NCBI GenBank assembly: GCA_002788555.1
Contig: PFRL01000019.1
Span: 1-18,438, forward strand
DNA from: Parcubacteria group bacterium CG_4_9_14_0_2_um_filter_35_11
GTDB taxonomy: Bacteria > Patescibacteriota > Minisyncoccia > Minisyncoccales > GCA-002788555
Length of the DNA: 18,438 bases
Direction of reading: 5' to 3'
The notes beneath the pieces are model-generated. The model was not told where the DNA came from. It did no database searches and saw nothing but the letters and a program-made list of their open reading frames with translations. The position numbers and the translations under genes are program-made. Shown piece by piece: positions 7,869-16,078 of the stretch. Position 1 is the first letter of the stretch; each line of letters opens with the position of its first letter.

Positions 7869-8240
7869 ATGTTAGTTATCCGTTTACAGCGCATAGGCAG
7901 AAAAAATCAACCCCTTTTTAGAATAGTTTTAACTGAGAAGACAGCGCCAATTAAAGGGAAATACATTGAATCGCTGGGGTTTTTAAATCCTCTTCAAAAA
8001 GAATATCATTTAAAATCTCCAAGAATTCGGCACTGGCTATCGCAAGGAGCCAAGCCCTCCGATACCGTCTATAATATCCTTGTTAAAGAAAGGATTTTAC
8101 AGGGTCCTAAAAGGAAAATTAAAATTAAGAAAAAGAAAGAAGAGAGAAAAGCCGAGAAACAACCTGAAAAAAAAGCTGAAAAAAAAGCTGAAACCAAGCC
8201 AGCAGAGAAAAAATCAGAAAAAAAAGAGAAAAATAAATAA
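7869..8240 (+). CDS. rpsP: 30S ribosomal protein S16 with Lys-rich tail
   Basis: A small-subunit assembly protein. The first ~80 residues are typical S16: MLVIRLQRIGRKNQPLFRIV, then IESLGFLNPLQKE and HWLSQGAKPSDTVYNIL. The remaining ~40 residues are almost entirely Lys, Glu and Ala in short repeats (AEKQPEKKAEKKAETKPAEKK), making 123 residues in total against about 80-90 for most S16 proteins. The tail is probably disordered and rRNA-facing (inference). It lies 54 bases after rnc and 17 bases before ppsA, all on the same strand. No clear SD. Confidence 0.95.
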   Translation: MLVIRLQRIGRKNQPLFRIVLTEKTAPIKGKYIESLGFLNPLQKEYHLKSPRIRHWLSQGAKPSDTVYNILVKERILQGPKRKIKIKKKKEERKAEKQPEKKAEKKAETKPAEKKSEKKEKNK

Positions 8241-8257
8241 AATTAATATTTAATCTT

Positions 8258-10672
8258 ATGAAACCTATTCTTTGGTTTGAAGATATTAGTTTAGATGACG
8301 TTCCTAAGGTTGGGGGGAAAAATGCCTCTTTAGGAGAGATGATACGAGAACTCAAAAAAGATGGGGTGGCTGTTCCCAATGGTTTTGCCCTTACTTCCGA
8401 ATCCTATTTTGATTTTCTCCAAAGGGCAGGTATCAAGGACAAGATTCGAAAAATTATTTCCAAGATAAATATTAAAAATTTAAGAGACCTTAACCAAAAA
8501 TCAAAAGAAATTCAAAATTTAATATTAAAGGCGAACCTGCCCAAGGACCTACACGAAAAGACTTTGAAATTCTATCGTAAGTTAAGTGAGGAATACAAAG
8601 AAAAAACTACGGATGTAGCAGTAAGGTCTAGTGCCACGGCCGAAGATCTTCCCACCGCTTCTTTTGCTGGAATGCATGAAAGTTTTCTTAATATCAGAGG
8701 AGAAAAAGAATTAATCTTAGCAATCAAAAAATGTTTCGCCTCTTTGTTTGGTGCTCGAGTAGTTTCTTATCGAGAAGAAAAAGGATTTGATCATACAAAA
8801 ATTGCCTTATCGGTAGGAGTCCAAAAAATGGTTCGGTCTGATTTAGCGTCAGCTGGCGTAATATTTACCTTAGATACAGAAAGTGGTTTCCCTGATGTAG
8901 TTTTAATTAACGGTTGTTGGGGATTGGGTGAAATGATAGTAAAAGGGAAAGTGATACCCGACGATTTTTTAGTTTCCAAAAGAATGCTCCTGAAAAGTTA
9001 TCCGGCCATTATTAAAAAGGTTTTAGGGTCAAAGGAACTGAAGATGATATCGACAAGAGAGAAGGCAAATCCTACTAAGATAATAAAAACCTCACAAAAA
9101 GAGAAGACAAGTTTTATTCTTTCTGACGAGGAGATATTAAAACTATCTCTCTGGGCAATAAAGGTAGAGAACTACTATTCCAGGAGAGCCGGAAAGTGGC
9201 AGCCAATGGATATCGAATGGGCAAAAGACGGAAAATCTCAAAGATTATTTTTTGTTCAGGCTCGGCCAGAGACCGTTCATAGCTCCAGAGAAAAGAGAAG
9301 TTTTACTGAATATACCCTTCAAAAAGAAGGAAAGATTCTTATCACCGGTATTTCTATTGGCGAAAAAATTGGCCAAGGGGAATCTAATATTATTAGAGAT
9401 GTAAGAGGAATTAAAAAATTTAAAAAGGGGGAAATACTTGTCACTAAAATGACTGATCCCGATTGGGAACCGATTATGAAAATTGCTTCAGGAATCATTA
9501 CTGACGAGGGTTCAAGAGTCTGCCATGCCGCCATTGTCTCTCGCGAGTTGGGAATACCTTGTATTGTCGGTACTAAAAGTGGTACGGCGATAATTCCTCA
9601 GCGTAAAGATATCACTATTGATTGTTCCAAGGGCGAGAAGGGCTTTATCTATAAAGGGAAAATTCCTTTTGAGAAAAAAGAACATAAATTTGAGGAACTT
9701 CCCAAAACGAGGACTGAAATCTCTTTAAATATTGGATCTCCTGACATTGCTTTTAGATCCTCTTTTTTACCTAATGATGGAATAGGATTAGCCAGGGAGG
9801 AGTTCATCTTTGCTTCAGAGATTAAAATTCATCCTTTAGCTCTGATTCATTTTGAAAAACTTCCCAAAAAGATCAAAACCCAAATTGAAAGAATTACCGC
9901 TGGCTATAAAGACAAAAAAGATTTTTTTATTGAGAAATTAGCTCAAGGGATAGGAAGAATTGCCACCGCTTTTTACCCTAAAGAGGTGATTGTTAGATTT
10001 TCCGACTTTAAAACAAATGAATACGCAAACTTGGTAGGAGGAAAATTTTTCGAACCAAAAGAATCCAACCCAATGATTGGTTGGCGAGGAGCTTCAAGAT
10101 ACTATTCCAAAGATTTTAAAGAAGCTTTTTTGCTTGAATGCCAAGCTCTTAAAAAATCAAGAGAAGAATACGGGCTCAAAAATATCGTTGGTGAAGTCCC
10201 ATTCTGTCGAACAGTGGAAGAAGGTAAAAAAGTATTGGAGCTAATGAAAAATGCCGGCTTAAGAAGAGGACAAAACGGCTTTAAAGTTATTGTGATGTGT
10301 GAAATCCCCTCCAATGTTATTTTGGCGAAGGAATTTTTAAAGATTTTTGACGGGATGTCAATTGGGTCTAACGACTTAACCCAACTTACCTTAGGAATTG
10401 ATAGAGATAGCGCTATTTTAGCTAAAATTGGTGATGAGAGAAATGAGGCAGTCAAAAAATTACTTAAAGAAGCGATTGAGGCCTGTAGAGAAAAAGGGAA
10501 GTATTCTGGAATTTGTGGTGATGCTCCCTCTACTTTTCCGGAGATTACAAGGTTTTTGGTAAAAGCTGGAATTCAAAGCATTTCTGTTAATCCTGATGTA
10601 GCTGTGAAAACTCGATTGTTGGTGGCGAAAGAAGAATCAGAGCTCAAAAATAAATCTCAATATCTTGATTAA
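8258..10672 (+). CDS. ppsA: Phosphoenolpyruvate synthase (pyruvate, water dikinase)
   Basis: Converts pyruvate and ATP to PEP, AMP and phosphate, linking pyruvate to gluconeogenesis. The 804-residue protein has the three expected parts. The ATP-binding domain contains VGGKNASLGEMI and VRSSATAEDLPTASFAGMHES. The mobile phosphohistidine domain has DEGSRVCHAAIVSRELGIP (His423 is the phosphorylated residue). The C-terminal PEP/pyruvate TIM barrel has SIGSNDLTQLTLGIDRD and YSGICGDAPS with the catalytic Cys753. VGGKNASLGEM at the N terminus and the overall length favour PEP synthase over pyruvate, phosphate dikinase. The gene ends the upstream cluster; a strong terminator follows 37 bases after the stop. 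Confidence 0.95.
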   Translation: MKPILWFEDISLDDVPKVGGKNASLGEMIRELKKDGVAVPNGFALTSESYFDFLQRAGIKDKIRKIISKINIKNLRDLNQKSKEIQNLILKANLPKDLHEKTLKFYRKLSEEYKEKTTDVAVRSSATAEDLPTASFAGMHESFLNIRGEKELILAIKKCFASLFGARVVSYREEKGFDHTKIALSVGVQKMVRSDLASAGVIFTLDTESGFPDVVLINGCWGLGEMIVKGKVIPDDFLVSKRMLLKSYPAIIKKVLGSKELKMISTREKANPTKIIKTSQKEKTSFILSDEEILKLSLWAIKVENYYSRRAGKWQPMDIEWAKDGKSQRLFFVQARPETVHSSREKRSFTEYTLQKEGKILITGISIGEKIGQGESNIIRDVRGIKKFKKGEILVTKMTDPDWEPIMKIASGIITDEGSRVCHAAIVSRELGIPCIVGTKSGTAIIPQRKDITIDCSKGEKGFIYKGKIPFEKKEHKFEELPKTRTEISLNIGSPDIAFRSSFLPNDGIGLAREEFIFASEIKIHPLALIHFEKLPKKIKTQIERITAGYKDKKDFFIEKLAQGIGRIATAFYPKEVIVRFSDFKTNEYANLVGGKFFEPKESNPMIGWRGASRYYSKDFKEAFLLECQALKKSREEYGLKNIVGEVPFCRTVEEGKKVLELMKNAGLRRGQNGFKVIVMCEIPSNVILAKEFLKIFDGMSIGSNDLTQLTLGIDRDSAILAKIGDERNEAVKKLLKEAIEACREKGKYSGICGDAPSTFPEITRFLVKAGIQSISVNPDVAVKTRLLVAKEESELKNKSQYLD

Positions 10673-10709
10673 TAATTGGACAACCTAATTTATCCTTACT
10701 TTAACGACA

Positions 10710-10732
10710 AAAACCCGCTCAAAGCGGGTTTT
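10710..10732 (+). terminator. Intrinsic terminator after ppsA
   Basis: A perfect 10-bp stem, AAAACCCGCT (10710-10719) with AGCGGGTTTT (10723-10732), with a CAA loop. The A and T runs make it potentially bidirectional. Its last two bases overlap the -35 box of the next promoter. Confidence 0.88.
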
Positions 10733-10760
10733 GACATTAGGAGGAAAAGCAGGATATAAT
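10731..10760 (+). promoter_or_regulatory. Consensus sigma-70 promoter for proS
   Basis: A perfect TTGACA (10731-10736) and perfect TATAAT (10755-10760) with an 18-base spacer, 23 bases before the proS ATG. It is the best promoter match in the window. It probably drives proS-mreB and perhaps gatCA, since gaps are short and no clear terminator intervenes before gatC. Confidence 0.82.
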
Positions 10761-10783
10761 AATAAAATCTCCTCTTTTATTTT

Positions 10784-12040
10784 ATGAAACAATCTCAACT
10801 TCTTCTTAGCACTAAAAAAGCGATAAAAAGTAAAATAGAGATTGCCTCTCACCAACTTTTAATAAGAGGGGATTTTATTGAAGAGTTAGCAGCAGGTATT
10901 TATAGTTTTTTACCCCTTGGCTTTTTGGTCCTAAAAAATATTGAAAAGATTATTCGCGAAGAGATGATAAATCTTGGAGCTCAGGAGTTATTTTTGCCTG
11001 CTTTACAACCAAAAGAACTTTGGGCAAAAACTACTCGTTGGAAGAAAATGGATCCACCCCTGTTTAAGTTAAAGGATCGTCACCAAAAGGATTTTGCTTT
11101 GGCTCCTACCCACGAAGAAGTTATCACCCAAATTGCCCAAAAGAGAATTTATTCCTTTCGTGATTTACCCAAGGCCGTCTTTCAAGTTCAGACCAAATTT
11201 CGAAACGAGATGAGGGCAACTGGTGGGCTCCTGCGCCAACGCGAATTTTTGATGAAAGACCTTTATAGTCTTCACCAAACAGAAAAAGAGGCAATTTTGT
11301 TTTACGAAAAAGTTAAAAATAGTTATTTCAAAATCTTTAGACGATGCGGTCTTTCTCCTTTTTTGGTTGAAGCTTCTTCAGGGACAATAGGCGGGACTCT
11401 CTCCCACGAATTTATGGTAGAAAGCCCATCGGGAGAAGATAGAATCTTAATTTGCAAAAAATGTGGATTTGGGGCAAATATGGAGAAGATAGGCAATATT
11501 AAAAACTGTCAAAAATGTAAGGGGAGGATGGAGAGAAAAAACGCCATTGAGGTTGGTCACGTCTTTTATTTGAGCGACAAGTATTCAAAGTCTTTTAATC
11601 TTAAATTTTCAGCAAAGGATGGTCAAAAAAGTTATGTCAAAATGGGTTGTTTTGGAATCGGATTACCTCGCTTAATGGCCGCTTCGGTAGAGATAAATCA
11701 TGACGAAAGAGGAATTGTTTGGCCCAAAGAAATTGCTCCTTTTTTAGTTCACTTAATTCCCATTCCCTCGAAAAATAATGCAATTCAAAAAGAGATTGAG
11801 AAAACCTCTGATTTTGTATACCATACTTTACAAAAATCGAAAATTAATGTACTCTACGATGATAGAAAAAATAGAACTCCAGGAGAAAAATTTGCCGATG
11901 CTGACCTTATCGGAATTCCTATAAGAGTTGTCATTTCAGAAAAAACTCTGAGTAAAGAATCCACTGAGATTAAAGAGAGAAAAGAAAAGGAAGGAAAGTT
12001 GGTAAAAATTAAAAAAATTATTAATTTTTTAGTTAAATAA
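10784..12040 (+). CDS. proS: Prolyl-tRNA synthetase, short form
   Basis: Charges tRNA-Pro with proline. The 418-residue class II synthetase shows motif 1 (GIYSFLPLGFLVLKNIEKII), the ATP-site PTHEE, motif 2 (FRNEMRATGGLLRQREFLMKD) and motif 3 (GCFGIGLPRLMAA), then a C-terminal anticodon-binding domain ending DLIGIPIRVVIS. Typical bacterial ProRS is about 570 residues because of a YbaK-like editing insertion. Here the insertion is replaced by a short zinc-ribbon-like CxxC...CxxC stretch (CKKCGF...CQKCKG), so cis editing of mischarged Ala-tRNA is presumably absent. A consensus promoter lies upstream, and mreB begins 12 bases after the stop. Confidence 0.94.
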   Translation: MKQSQLLLSTKKAIKSKIEIASHQLLIRGDFIEELAAGIYSFLPLGFLVLKNIEKIIREEMINLGAQELFLPALQPKELWAKTTRWKKMDPPLFKLKDRHQKDFALAPTHEEVITQIAQKRIYSFRDLPKAVFQVQTKFRNEMRATGGLLRQREFLMKDLYSLHQTEKEAILFYEKVKNSYFKIFRRCGLSPFLVEASSGTIGGTLSHEFMVESPSGEDRILICKKCGFGANMEKIGNIKNCQKCKGRMERKNAIEVGHVFYLSDKYSKSFNLKFSAKDGQKSYVKMGCFGIGLPRLMAASVEINHDERGIVWPKEIAPFLVHLIPIPSKNNAIQKEIEKTSDFVYHTLQKSKINVLYDDRKNRTPGEKFADADLIGIPIRVVISEKTLSKESTEIKERKEKEGKLVKIKKIINFLVK

Positions 12041-12052
12041 TTAACTAAATTT

Positions 12053-13087
12053 ATGATTTGGTCACGAGACATGGGAGTCGACCTTGGCACAGTGAATACC
12101 CTCGTTTATGTTAAAGGGAGAGGCATTATTATTCACGAACCTTCAGTTGTCGCAGTCAATAAAAAAACCGGCCAAATTTTAGCCATTGGAGAAGAAGCAC
12201 GAAAGATGGTAGGGAAAACCCCTGCCCATATTGTAGCAATAAGGCCTTTAGTTGCCGGAGTTATTTCTGATTTTGAGATTACTGAACAGATGCTTCGTTA
12301 TTTTATTGACAAGGCCTTTGGAAAAAGATTTTTTCCCTGGCCTCAACCACGCCTGGTAGTGGGAGTGCCTTGCGGAGTGACAGAGGTAGAAAAAAAAGCA
12401 GTAGAGGATGCTGCCCGCAATGCCGGAGCAGGCGAAGCTTACTTAATTGAAGAACCTCTGGCAGCAGCCATTGGCATTCGCCTCCCAATCCAAGAGGCCG
12501 GTGGAAATATGATTGTGGATATTGGAGGTGGCACTACTGAAGTAGCGGTGATTTCCTTGGGAGGAATAGTTAACTCAAGATCTATTCGAATCGCCGGTGA
12601 AAGATTAAACCAGGACATCGTTCGCTATGCCGAAGAAGAATTTAAATTGGTCCTGGGAGAAAGAACGGCTGAGGAAATTAAAATTAAAATTGGTTCGGCA
12701 ATGCCCCTTAGAGAAGAACTTCAATATCCAATGAGAGGAAGAGATATTATTACTGGTCTCCCCAAGGAGATTATGGTAACTGACGAAGATGTAAGGGAGG
12801 CGATGAAAAACTCCATTCGGGCTATTGTAAGTGAAATCAAAAATGCCGTAGAAGATACCCCGCCAGAACTTTTAGCTGATGTTATGAAAAGAGGAATATA
12901 TCTTGTGGGAGGAGGAAGCCTCTTGCGAAAATTAGATGAACTTATCCAAAAAGAAACTAGGATTTCGGTAAAAACTCCCGAAGACCCTATGACAGCAGTA
13001 GTGAGAGGATGTGGTATTGTTCTTGAGAATTTACCTAAGTTAAGAGAAGTTCTTATCTCTACAGAAGAGTTAGAACCACCAAAGTAA
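12053..13087 (+). CDS. mreB: Rod shape-determining actin homologue MreB
   Basis: A filament-forming actin-family ATPase that organises lateral cell-wall synthesis at the inner membrane. The 344-residue product has phosphate-1 MGVDLGTVNTLVY (residues 7-19), the DIGGGTTEVAVISLGG phosphate-2 region, an adenosine motif near YLVGGGSLL, and conserved LIEEPLAAAIG. The N-terminal MIWSRDM could serve as a short membrane-contacting segment (inference). Length and domain order are normal. It follows proS by 12 bases in a probable operon. mreC and mreD are not in the window. Confidence 0.96.
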   Translation: MIWSRDMGVDLGTVNTLVYVKGRGIIIHEPSVVAVNKKTGQILAIGEEARKMVGKTPAHIVAIRPLVAGVISDFEITEQMLRYFIDKAFGKRFFPWPQPRLVVGVPCGVTEVEKKAVEDAARNAGAGEAYLIEEPLAAAIGIRLPIQEAGGNMIVDIGGGTTEVAVISLGGIVNSRSIRIAGERLNQDIVRYAEEEFKLVLGERTAEEIKIKIGSAMPLREELQYPMRGRDIITGLPKEIMVTDEDVREAMKNSIRAIVSEIKNAVEDTPPELLADVMKRGIYLVGGGSLLRKLDELIQKETRISVKTPEDPMTAVVRGCGIVLENLPKLREVLISTEELEPPK

Positions 13088-13124
13088 ATTTATTAACTTC
13101 CAGTGAAAAACTCTAAACCTCCAA

Positions 13125-13140
13125 CACCAAATTTTTGGTG
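13125..13140. repeat. Small hairpin between mreB and gatC
   Basis: CACCAAA-TT-TTTGGTG is a perfect 7-bp palindrome, followed by CGGGGG rather than a T run. It is therefore not a clear terminator. It lies 15 bases before the gatC ATG and could affect gatC translation. Confidence 0.45.
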
Positions 13141-13155
13141 CGGGGGTAAAGAATT

Positions 13156-13437
13156 ATGAAAATAGATCACATCCTGAAGTTATCCAGGCTTAAGGTAAAA
13201 GGCAAAGAGAAAAAAGAACTGGAGAAAGAGTTCTCGTCGATTTTAAATTTTGTCAAAAAATTAAAAGAGCTAGAGGTGAAAAATGTGAAGCCGATGACTT
13301 ATCCAATAGAACTTAAAAATATATTGAGGGAAGATGAAATTTTTCAAGAAAAAAATACCTCCTTACAATCCAAAAAATTAATAGAGTTAGCTCCAAAAAC
13401 CAAAGAGCGATCCATTAAAGTCAAGCAGGTCTTCTAA
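13156..13437 (+). CDS. gatC: Glutamyl/aspartyl-tRNA amidotransferase subunit C
   Basis: A small belt subunit that stabilises the GatCAB amidotransferase, which makes Gln-tRNA-Gln and/or Asn-tRNA-Asn. The 93-residue protein begins with the conserved helix IDHILKLSRLKVKGKEKKELEKEF, then ILNFVKKLKELEVKNVKPMTYPIEL and LREDE, all standard GatC features. It is separated from gatA by 156 bases filled with palindromes. gatB is not in the window. Confidence 0.92.
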   Translation: MKIDHILKLSRLKVKGKEKKELEKEFSSILNFVKKLKELEVKNVKPMTYPIELKNILREDEIFQEKNTSLQSKKLIELAPKTKERSIKVKQVF

Positions 13438-13454
13438 AGTTATTTCCGTTCTTT

Positions 13455-13553
13455 ACCCCGTTAGAAAGCTCCCTTTTTGAGTGGAGAATGAGAAAAATCT
13501 CCACGTCCCCTTGTTCTTAGAAAGGACGGGATATAAATCCTTTCTGACGGGGT
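13455..13553. repeat. Nested palindromic repeat between gatC and gatA
   Basis: The outer arms ACCCCGTTAGAAAG (13455-13468) and CTTTCTGACGGGGT (13540-13553) pair over 14 bases with one G-T wobble. Inside are GTGGAGA/TCTCCAC (13481-13487 with 13498-13504) and AGAAAGGA/TCCTTTCT (13519-13526 with 13538-13545). The second inner hairpin competes with the outer stem. It looks like a composite dispersed element. A good SD for gatA (AGGAAGG, 13583-13589) lies just beyond it. Confidence 0.7.
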
Positions 13554-13593
13554 TTACAAATGAAATTATAGCTAACAGGACTAGGAAGGTTTT

Positions 13594-15048
13594 ATGACAA
13601 TAAAAGAACTCCATCAAAAACTTATCAGGAAAGAAATCTCGGTGCTTGAAATAGTAAAAACCTGTCTTAAAAAAATAGAAAGAGAAGATAAGAAAATTCA
13701 CTCTTTTTTAACTCTTGTTCCAGAATTAGCGATAAAGCAAGCCCAAAAAACTCAAGCAAAGATTGATAGAGAATTCAAGGCACCCTCTTCAAAAGTACTA
13801 AATACCTCTAAAGATAAAATCTCTTTACTTTGCGGTATTCCCTGTGCCATAAAAGACAATATCTTGGTTGAGGATGTAAAGTGTACAGCCGGCTCAAAAA
13901 TTCTTCAGGACTATATTTCTCCTTATGATGCTACAGTGATAAAAAGGCTTAAAGAGGCAGGGGCAATCATATTAGGGAAGACTAATCTGGATGAGTTTGC
14001 CATGGGTTCCTCTACAGAAAATTCTGCCTTCGCTATTACCCGCAATCCCCACGATTTTAATCGGGTTCCCGGTGGCTCTTCCGGAGGCTCGGCGGCGGCG
14101 GTAGCTTCAGATTTTTGTCAGTTCGCTTTAGGTTCTGATACCGGTGGCTCGATCCGCCAACCAGCGGCTTTTTGTGGAGTAGTAGGATTAAAACCTACCT
14201 ACGGCGCAGTTTCTCGCTATGGTTTGGTGGCTATGGCATCTTCTTTAGACCAGATTGGACCGATTACCAATAATATCGAAGATATAAAAATAATTTTTGA
14301 TATAATAAGAGGAAGAGACCCTCTTGATTCGACCTCAGTCGAATCCAACCTCAAACATCCAACATCCAACATTCAGCATTTAAAGATTGGTATTCCCAAG
14401 GAATATTTTATCGAGGGCATAGAAGAGGGCGTGAGGAAAAGAGTTGAAAAGGTTATTGAAAAATTTCAAAAATTAGGAATAAAAACTCTAAATATTTCCC
14501 TTCCTCATACAGAATATGCTCTTCCTACCTATTCAGTGATTATGGCTTCCGAAGCATCGACGAATCTCGCTCGTTATGACGGAATAAGATACGGGTTAAA
14601 AGAATCTTTGATATCAGAAGCAAAAGTCCAAAATTTATTCGACTTTTATTCAGAAATTAGAGGGAAATATTTTGGCAAAGAAATAAGAAGAAGAATAGTC
14701 CTGGGAAGTTTTGCCTTGTCAGTTGGCTATTACGACGAATATTACCTAAGGGCTCAAAAGGTAAGGAGATTAATAAAGGAAGATTTTGACCAAGCATTTT
14801 CAAAAGTTGATTTAATTTTAACACCTGTTTCACCAACTGTAGCTTTCAAGCTAGGAGAAAAGATGGACGACCCAATAAAGATGTATTTGGCTGATATTTT
14901 TACAGTAGGAGCAAGCCTGGCAGGATTGCCGGCAATTTCTTTGCCCTGTGGCAAAGTTAATAATCTTCCTGTTGGTGCCCAACTTATCGGCAAGCCATTT
15001 CAGGAACCAACGATTTTAAAAGCAGGAGAAATTTTTGAAAAATTTTAA
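13594..15048 (+). CDS. gatA: Glutamyl/aspartyl-tRNA amidotransferase subunit A
   Basis: The amidase subunit of GatCAB, which releases ammonia from glutamine for tRNA-bound Glu/Asp amidation. The 484-residue protein has the amidase-signature triad: Lys87 in CAIKDNI, the cis-Ser162 in PGGSSGGSAAAV and the nucleophile Ser186 in SDTGGSIRQPA. The spacing matches characterised GatA enzymes. The start is supported by AGGAAGG four bases before the ATG. The oddity is a stretch at residues 255-262 (HPTSNIQH), encoded by a short direct repeat of CATCCAA units between GRDPLDSTS and LKIGIPKEYF, that looks like a small repeat insertion in a surface loop. A membrane protein gene begins 9 bases after the stop. 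Confidence 0.96.
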   Translation: MTIKELHQKLIRKEISVLEIVKTCLKKIEREDKKIHSFLTLVPELAIKQAQKTQAKIDREFKAPSSKVLNTSKDKISLLCGIPCAIKDNILVEDVKCTAGSKILQDYISPYDATVIKRLKEAGAIILGKTNLDEFAMGSSTENSAFAITRNPHDFNRVPGGSSGGSAAAVASDFCQFALGSDTGGSIRQPAAFCGVVGLKPTYGAVSRYGLVAMASSLDQIGPITNNIEDIKIIFDIIRGRDPLDSTSVESNLKHPTSNIQHLKIGIPKEYFIEGIEEGVRKRVEKVIEKFQKLGIKTLNISLPHTEYALPTYSVIMASEASTNLARYDGIRYGLKESLISEAKVQNLFDFYSEIRGKYFGKEIRRRIVLGSFALSVGYYDEYYLRAQKVRRLIKEDFDQAFSKVDLILTPVSPTVAFKLGEKMDDPIKMYLADIFTVGASLAGLPAISLPCGKVNNLPVGAQLIGKPFQEPTILKAGEIFEKF

Positions 15049-15057
15049 TTTTGTAAT

Positions 15058-15576
15058 ATGTCTATAGAAGATATTTATCTTTTTTTCCTCTCTCAAACCT
15101 GGCAGAATGTTGTTGCTATTTTAAAACCAGCCTGTCTTTTAGCTATTGTTATTTTTCTTTTAACACTAATTTGGGTTTTTACTAAAAGTAAGTGGTTATA
15201 CTGGTATCTAATTTGGGATAGTCAGGATTTTGTCCGAGGAGCACCCGTGCCATTTCAGAAAAAAGCTCAAGAGACATGGAACAAAATAAAAAAGAAGCTA
15301 TCATCCAAAAAAGAAGCAGACTGGAAGTTAGCTATTATAGAAGGAGAGAAAATTGTTGAGGATGTTCTTTTTAAGATGGGATATAAGGGTAAAAATATTA
15401 AAGAGAAACTTGAGTTTGCAACCAAGGCCCAGATACCAAACCTCGAAAGTCTTTCCTCCTCTGCTGAAATTTATGAAAATATTATTTCCGCACCCGATTA
15501 TAGAATTTCCAGGGACAAAGCCGCAGAAGTAATAAAGGCGTTTGAAGAATTCTTAAAATATTTTGAATATCTCTAA
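15058..15576 (+). CDS. Conserved-looking single-pass membrane protein, function unknown
   Basis: I do not recognise a named family. The 172-residue product has one strong membrane helix (about residues 20-41) and no cleavable signal. A mostly helical, charged cytoplasmic part follows (N-out, C-in by the positive-inside rule). The soluble part includes WKLAIIEGEKIVEDVLFKMGYKG and a final helix KAAEVIKAFEEFLKYFEYL. This general layout resembles small helical-bundle proteins seen in Parcubacteria, from memory only. It starts 9 bases after gatA without SD, so it is likely co-transcribed, and is followed at once by a terminator. A link to GatCAB is unproven. Confidence 0.8.
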   Translation: MSIEDIYLFFLSQTWQNVVAILKPACLLAIVIFLLTLIWVFTKSKWLYWYLIWDSQDFVRGAPVPFQKKAQETWNKIKKKLSSKKEADWKLAIIEGEKIVEDVLFKMGYKGKNIKEKLEFATKAQIPNLESLSSSAEIYENIISAPDYRISRDKAAEVIKAFEEFLKYFEYL

Positions 15577-15580
15577 TTCT

Positions 15581-15633
15581 CGAATTTTATCGCTAATTTT
15601 CACGAATAAAATTTGATTTTTTTTCTTATTTTT
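15581..15633 (+). terminator. Probable terminator of the proS-to-15576 gene group
   Basis: CGAATTTTAT (15581-15590) pairs with ATAAAATTTG (15606-15615) with one wobble over a 15-base loop. It is followed by ATTTTTTTTCTTATTTTT. The stem is AT-rich but the T tract is long. It stands five bases after the last stop codon of the group. Confidence 0.65.
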
Positions 15634-15690
15634 GATAGAGTAAGTTGTCTCTTAAAAACTAATCTAAAAGATTAAAAAAAAGCTTAATAC

Positions 15691-15709
15691 AGCGGAGTGG
15701 AGAAGTAGT
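15691..15709 (+). repeat. Partial copy of the 5' end of the initiator-like tRNA
   Basis: AGCGGAGTGGAGAAGTAGT matches 16061-16079 at 18 of 19 bases; the match stops abruptly at both ends. The second copy is both the 5' end of the initiator-like tRNA and the last codons of the GIY-YIG gene. The two copies therefore flank that gene as direct repeats. Confidence 0.6.
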
Positions 15710-15712
15710 CCC

Positions 15713-15801
15713 GAAAAATCATCCACGACTTCTGGGACTTCTTATTAAGGTCAGAGTCGGGATAGATTTTTCGTGGATCCTCGATGCTTCTGCATCGGGA
15801 T
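15713..15801. repeat. Scrambled inverted repeats and a GC-rich hairpin before the first GIY-YIG gene
   Basis: CGAAAAATC (15712-15720) is inverted as GATTTTTCG (15763-15771 region), and ATCCACGA (15721-15728) as TCGTGGAT (15771-15778). The two pairs are in swapped order and so cannot all form one simple hairpin. Next to them CGATGC-TTCT-GCATCG (15782-15797), flanked by ATCC and GGAT, forms a bulged hairpin. The 247-base gap 15577-15823 holds these plus the terminator and tRNA fragment, and no gene. Confidence 0.6.
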
Positions 15802-15823
15802 ATCTCGTTAGTTAAAATTACTA

Positions 15824-16078
15824 ATGTATACTGTTTATATTATTCAGAGCGTTCAAGACAATAGTTATTATATAGGACAGACAAAGAACCTTGAAAAAAG
15901 AATGGCGGAGCATAATCGCGGTTTAAACAGATCAACTAAGAGTAGAGGACCATGGAAATTAGTATATCAAAGAGAATTTTCAACGCGCAAAGAATCGTAT
16001 AAAGAAGAGCAAAGATTAAAATCCTTTAAGAAAAGGTCTTCACTAGAGAGAATAATTCATAGCGGGGTGGAGAAGTAG
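15824..16078 (+). CDS. Small GIY-YIG nuclease-domain protein, first copy
   Basis: An 84-residue single-domain GIY-YIG protein of the UPF0213/YhbQ-like class. The sequence VYIIQSVQDNSYYIGQTKNLEKRMAEHNRG contains the paired tyrosine motifs (VYI...YYIG), the conserved Arg in KRMAEHN and a downstream Glu in KEEQRLKSFKKR. Such proteins may cut branched or damaged DNA, but the substrate of this class is largely unknown. The final residues SGVEK and the stop are encoded by the 5' end of the initiator-like tRNA sequence, so the gene and the tRNA overlap by 18 bases. It resembles the second copy at 16611-16850 only at family level. No SD is seen. Confidence 0.88.
   Translation: MYTVYIIQSVQDNSYYIGQTKNLEKRMAEHNRGLNRSTKSRGPWKLVYQREFSTRKESYKEEQRLKSFKKRSSLERIIHSGVEK

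Noticed and set aside
8125..8379. A minus-strand frame opposite the S16 tail
   Set aside because: Low-complexity mirror of a Lys-rich coding tail; it extends into ppsA antisense.
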